Part shown: one piece after another, positions 4,961-6,737 of the stretch
Layout: each line of letters starts with the position of its first letter
How positions within the stretch are numbered: the first letter of the stretch is position 1
Assembly (NCBI GenBank): GCA_964501525.1
Contig: CAZCSI010000023.1
Span: 1-6,737 of the forward strand
Origin: CAYLVJ01 sp964501525
GTDB lineage: Bacteria; Patescibacteriota; Minisyncoccia; Minisyncoccales; CAYTKG01
Reading direction: 5' to 3'
Length of the DNA stretch: 6,737 nucleotides
The notes under the pieces: generated by a model
What the model was told of the DNA's origin: nothing
The model's database searches: none
The model's input: the letters and a program-made list of their open reading frames with translations, nothing else
Made by a program: the position numbers and the translations under genes

Positions 4961-5389
4961 GTGGACCACATAGCCATAATGAAAAAATCATGGAAACTGC
5001 TTCCCAAGATACTTGATGGAACCAAAAAAATAGAGTCAAGATGGTACAAGATAAAGGCCTGCCCTTGGGATAGAGTTAAGAAAGGGGACACTCTTTACTT
5101 CAAGGACTCGGGAGCGCCGGTGACTATTAAATCAAAAGTGAACCGGGTGGCCCAGTATGGGGTTGAGAGTAACGAGGAAGCAAGGGAAATACTTAGAAAA
5201 CATAAAAATCAACTGGGTATCGAAGAGGTACCGGACAAGGTAAGTGACTATGTTAAGGACAAGAAATATGCCATATTGGTGTTTTTTGACTCTGTTGAGA
5301 TGATAAATCCTTTTGATATAGACAAAACAGGCTTTGGTGTACAGGCAGCCTGGCTTACTGTTAAAAACATTGAAGACATAAAACTATAA
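4961..5389 (+). CDS. ASCH-domain protein
   Basis: ASCH domains have a PUA-like beta-barrel fold and bind RNA or nucleic-acid components; some members hydrolyse modified nucleosides. The 142-residue product is essentially one such domain: HIAIMKKSWKLLPKIL then the family motif G20-T21-K22-K23-I24-E25-S26-R27, followed by a KKGDTLYFKDSG strand pair (about 40-51). The C-terminal third (from about 105) completes the barrel with KYAILVFFDSVEMINPF. The GTG at 4961 is preferred: AGGAG at 4951-4955, inside the end of the HD gene, sits five bases upstream, and the first residues DHIAIM form the expected first strand. A later in-frame ATG at 4979 would lose that strand. Tight coupling to the HD nucleotidase hints at a shared pathway on nucleotides or RNA, which is inference. 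Confidence 0.83.
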   Translation: MDHIAIMKKSWKLLPKILDGTKKIESRWYKIKACPWDRVKKGDTLYFKDSGAPVTIKSKVNRVAQYGVESNEEAREILRKHKNQLGIEEVPDKVSDYVKDKKYAILVFFDSVEMINPFDIDKTGFGVQAAWLTVKNIEDIKL

Positions 5390-5428
5390 GGGGCTAAGAG
5401 ATAACATTTCTTCTGAACGAAGCATCAA

Positions 5429-5525
5429 CTCTTCCGGTTCCTTAACTAAAGCTATCTATCTCAAGGTTTTAAAATCGTCCCACCGTCCCTGCTTCAATTA
5501 CCCAGCCTAGCTGGGTTTTTGTTTT
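5429..5525 (+). repeat. Cassette-boundary element, copy 5, with upstream box
   Basis: Upstream box CTCTTCCGGTTCCTTA at 5429-5444, core at 5462-5495 (three differences, all within its first nine bases), a four-base spacer, then hairpin and tail. From 5470 to 5525 it is identical to copy 6 (6579-6634) except for one base. The preceding 5390-5428 holds no recognisable feature. Confidence 0.9.
5500..5525 (+). terminator. Intrinsic terminator in boundary copy 5
   Basis: ACCCAGC, loop CTA, GCTGGGT, then a T-run TTTTTGTTTT. This seven-bp GC-rich stem with a T tail is a good Rho-independent terminator for the HD-ASCH transcript. Confidence 0.8.
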
Positions 5526-5529
5526 TAAG

Positions 5530-5558
5530 TTGATATTTTGTTGGTTTACTGTTTTAAT
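5530..5558 (+). promoter_or_regulatory. Promoter of the membrane Nudix gene
   Basis: TTGATA (5530-5535), a 17-bp spacer and TTTAAT (5553-5558) form a standard sigma-70-type promoter. It leaves a leader of about 33 bases containing a strong Shine-Dalgarno site. Unlike the upstream cassettes, the -35 lies just outside the boundary tail and the mRNA is not leaderless. Confidence 0.55.
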
Positions 5559-5598
5559 AACTTAAGCGATAAAGAGAGGATGTAGACAAGGAGGAAGC

Positions 5599-6204
5599 AT
5601 GTCTAGAAAGAGTAAGCTGCTCATTGGATTTATGTTCTGCGTTAGTTTGCTGTTGGCTTTTTTCTTTTACCTCATAGTAGGTGTTACGTCACTTGGTGGT
5701 CCCACAGCTTTTGTTGTTGGCCTCATCATCGGGGGGTTAACAACAATTCTTCTCTATTTCAGTCTTTCTCCGCCCAGCGTCACAGTGGCGGCAATAATAG
5801 AGGAGGGCCCCTTACTTTTAGTGAGACAGTCTGGGGAAGAAAGCTGGGGGCTTCCAGCGGGACACGTTGAGCTGGGTGAGTCCCTGATAGAGGCTGTGAA
5901 GAGAGAGGTAAGAGAAGAAACCGGCGCAGAAATTGTGGTAACTGGGATTCAGGGTGTCTACACTATTGCCGGTGGAATTCTTCATATCGGGGTAGTGTTT
6001 ATTGCCAGAAGAACAGTTTCAGGAATGCTCCGCCCCATTGAGGCTGATACAGGAGAAGCCCAGTGGTTCACAAAAGAGGAGGTGAATGAGCTCTTACAAG
6101 AAGGAATACTTTACAGGCCGGACTTCAACCGTAGAACGATTGGAGACTGGCTTAAAGGGAAAAGGTTTCCACTGGAAGTTCTAAATGAAGCTTCGGAGAC
6201 CTAA
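5599..6204 (+). CDS. Membrane-anchored Nudix hydrolase
   Basis: The 201-residue product has an unusual layout: two predicted membrane helices (about 7-29 and 35-56, separated by TSLGG) followed by a complete Nudix domain from about residue 60. The Nudix box is canonical: G88, five residues, E94, seven residues, then REVREETGAEI at 102-112, so it should be active on an NDP-X substrate. W83-G84-L85-P86-A87-G88 before the box is also typical. A short basic N-terminus (SRKSK) followed by a helical hairpin suggests that both ends face the cytoplasm, placing the enzyme on the inner face of the membrane, where lipid- or cell-wall-linked nucleotides are plausible substrates. Start choice is firm: AAGGAGG (5588-5594) lies four bases before the ATG. 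The downstream small gene follows closely. Soluble Nudix proteins are the rule, so the anchor is notable. Confidence 0.87.
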   Translation: MSRKSKLLIGFMFCVSLLLAFFFYLIVGVTSLGGPTAFVVGLIIGGLTTILLYFSLSPPSVTVAAIIEEGPLLLVRQSGEESWGLPAGHVELGESLIEAVKREVREETGAEIVVTGIQGVYTIAGGILHIGVVFIARRTVSGMLRPIEADTGEAQWFTKEEVNELLQEGILYRPDFNRRTIGDWLKGKRFPLEVLNEASET

Positions 6205-6218
6205 TAGGTAAACTTGAT

Positions 6219-6227
6219 GGAGGTGAT
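6219..6227 (+). promoter_or_regulatory. Full-length Shine-Dalgarno site fixing the start of the small gene
   Basis: GGAGGTGAT is complementary to nine bases of the usual bacterial 16S rRNA 3' end. It lies eight bases before GTG at 6232. It overlaps the alternative in-frame ATG at 6217, which has no Shine-Dalgarno site of its own, so GTG is the better start. Confidence 0.7.
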
Positions 6228-6231
6228 TAGG

Positions 6232-6417
6232 GTGGCAAGAGGAATTGAAGAGGCCGTAGAAGCCGCTATGGCGGTTCTCCGAAGAGACGGGCTCTATCCT
6301 GGCAACGCGTGGACGGATGGAAGAAAGATAACGAAGGAGGAGGTTGAAGAAGTCCGTTCTGCAATTGCGAATGCTATATGGGACAGCACGATAGCCCTAT
6401 CTGAGAAGTCGGAGTAA
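6232..6417 (+). CDS. Small protein of unknown function (61 residues)
   Basis: I do not recognise the family. The product is short, charged and probably mostly alpha-helical: ARGIEEAVEAAMAVLRRDG, a loop LYPGNAWTDGRK, then KEEVEEVRSAIANAIWDSTIALSEKSE. No membrane segment, signal peptide or cysteine motif is seen. The GTG start is chosen for the perfect Shine-Dalgarno match at 6219-6227. The gene begins 27 bp after the membrane Nudix stop and shares its promoter and the terminator at 6467-6500, so a two-gene operon is likely. The region looks more GC-rich than the cassettes to its left. The strong ribosome site and clean reading frame argue for a real gene. A small partner or regulator of the Nudix protein is possible but unsupported. 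Confidence 0.6.
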   Translation: MARGIEEAVEAAMAVLRRDGLYPGNAWTDGRKITKEEVEEVRSAIANAIWDSTIALSEKSE

Positions 6418-6428
6418 GCCTTTCCAGC

Positions 6429-6500
6429 TGAGCGTCCTGGGTTAACAGACGCTCAAGCAATCATAGGCGCCAGGTAATTATGTCCTGGCGCTTTTCTTTT
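6429..6500 (+). terminator. Tandem hairpins: stem-loop plus strong intrinsic terminator
   Basis: The first stem is TGAGCGTC (6429-6436) with GACGCTCA (6448-6455) around an 11-base loop. The second is GCGCCAGG (6467-6474) with CCTGGCGC (6484-6491) and a nine-base loop, followed by TTTTCTTTTC. The second is a classic terminator for the Nudix-small gene operon. Only this cassette carries its own strong terminator as well as the boundary terminator. Confidence 0.8.
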
Positions 6501-6537
6501 CTTAGATTTTAAGCAGAGTTTGTGTTTCAGACGTTAA

Positions 6538-6634
6538 TTCTTCAGGTTTTTGAGCCGAATTAATCCGCTTCATCGTTCTAAAATCGTCCTACCGTCCCTG
6601 CTTCAATTACCCAGCCTAGCTGGGTTTTTGTTTT
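6538..6634 (+). repeat. Cassette-boundary element, copy 6, with upstream box
   Basis: Upstream box TTCTTCAGGTTTTTGA (6538-6553), core at 6571-6604 with one difference from consensus, a four-base spacer, then hairpin and tail. It is 55/56 identical to copy 5 over the 3' part. The near-identical pair flanks cassette E as direct repeats 1109 bp apart (core to core). Confidence 0.9.
6609..6634 (+). terminator. Intrinsic terminator in boundary copy 6
   Basis: The same ACCCAGC, CTA, GCTGGGT stem-loop and TTTTTGTTTT tail as in copy 5. Because a strong terminator already lies at 6467-6500, this one is redundant for the operon. That supports the view that it belongs to the boundary and not to the genes. 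Confidence 0.75.
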
Positions 6635-6673
6635 GAGAAAACACTAAGCGTCTGTACATGTTACCTGAAAAAC

Positions 6674-6737
6674 TTGAAGCCCCTGACAGTCTATGGCAAA
6701 ATGGTGGAAGCTCTTTACGTACCTGATGGATTCAGGC
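6674..6737 (+). CDS. Possible 5' end of a gene in the next cassette (partial)
   Basis: Starting at TTG 6674, the frame is open to the window end and reads MKPLTVYGKMVEALYVPDGFR, which has plausible protein character. A TGT-TACCTG sequence (6659-6667) ends six bases before the TTG, the same spacing as the extended -10 elements at 2246 and 3569, although TACCTG is a poor hexamer and no -35 is evident. A second frame, from ATG at 6693, is also open to the edge, so this is a tentative call. No family can be assigned from 21 residues. The stretch 6635-6658 shows nothing else. Confidence 0.35.
   Translation, partial: MKPLTVYGKMVEALYVPDGFR

Noticed and set aside
1522..6634. CRISPR array
   Set aside because: The repeats recur at intervals of 750 to 1945 bp with genes between them, not short unique spacers, and no cas gene is present.
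1522..6634. Integron attC sites
   Set aside because: The elements lack paired GTTRRRY and RYYYAAC ends and the imperfect palindrome of attC. The only hairpin is the terminator-like one, and no integrase is seen.
6693..6737. Alternative ATG-started frame at the right edge (MAKWWKLFTYLMDSG)
   Set aside because: No ribosome site or promoter at a fitting distance. The TTG frame at 6674 has the -10 spacing seen elsewhere, though neither can be proven from this window.

Overview
The window looks like accessory DNA from an AT-rich bacterium with small, compact genes. I suspect a Patescibacteria/CPR lineage (Microgenomates-like), because of the gene families present and because several genes start with almost no 5' leader. 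That lineage call is inference; no rRNA, tRNA or core gene anchors it. TGA is a normal stop here (the Fic gene ends in TGA).

The main feature is a series of short gene cassettes separated by a recurring boundary element. The element has a conserved 34-nt core (pieces GTTCTAAAATCGTCC and ACCGTCCCYGCTTC), then a spacer of 4 to about 20 nt, then a hairpin, then a TTTTTGTTTT tail. Copies lie at 1-52 (cut by the window edge), 1522-1600, 3435-3545, 4217-4289, 5429-5525 and 6538-6634, with a decayed remnant at 2189-2220. All are in the same orientation. Three copies also share a 16-nt box 32-33 nt upstream of the core.

Layout by cassette. A (about 53-1521): a Fic-family AMP-transferase on the minus strand, with an extended -10 promoter and an operator-like inverted repeat. 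B (about 1601-3434): a Nudix hydrolase, then, after the decayed boundary, a MazG-like/DUF1653 fusion and a second Nudix hydrolase. C (about 3546-4216): an intact MntA-type nucleotidyltransferase antitoxin followed by a HepT (HEPN) toxin gene with three lesions. D (about 4290-5428): an HD-domain nucleotidase of the HDDC2/YfbR type, tightly coupled to an ASCH-domain protein, behind an archaeal-looking TATA element. E (about 5526-6537): a membrane-anchored Nudix hydrolase and a 61-residue unknown protein, with strong Shine-Dalgarno sites and its own terminator. F (from 6635): the start of a further cassette, cut by the window end.

The cargo is enriched in enzymes that act on nucleotides or move nucleotidyl groups: three Nudix, one MazG-like, one HD nucleotidase, Fic and MntA, plus an RNA-binding-type ASCH protein and a dead RNase toxin. 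This suggests a swappable set of nucleotide-pool, stress or defence functions. In cassettes B and C the T-rich tail of the boundary lies where a -35 box would be, and an extended -10 (TGN-TANNNT) sits 6-7 nt before the start codon. The boundary may therefore end one transcript and help start the next. No integrase or transposase is in the window, so how the cassettes moved is unknown. Integron-like recombination and a REP/RAYT-type repeat family are the two main explanations.
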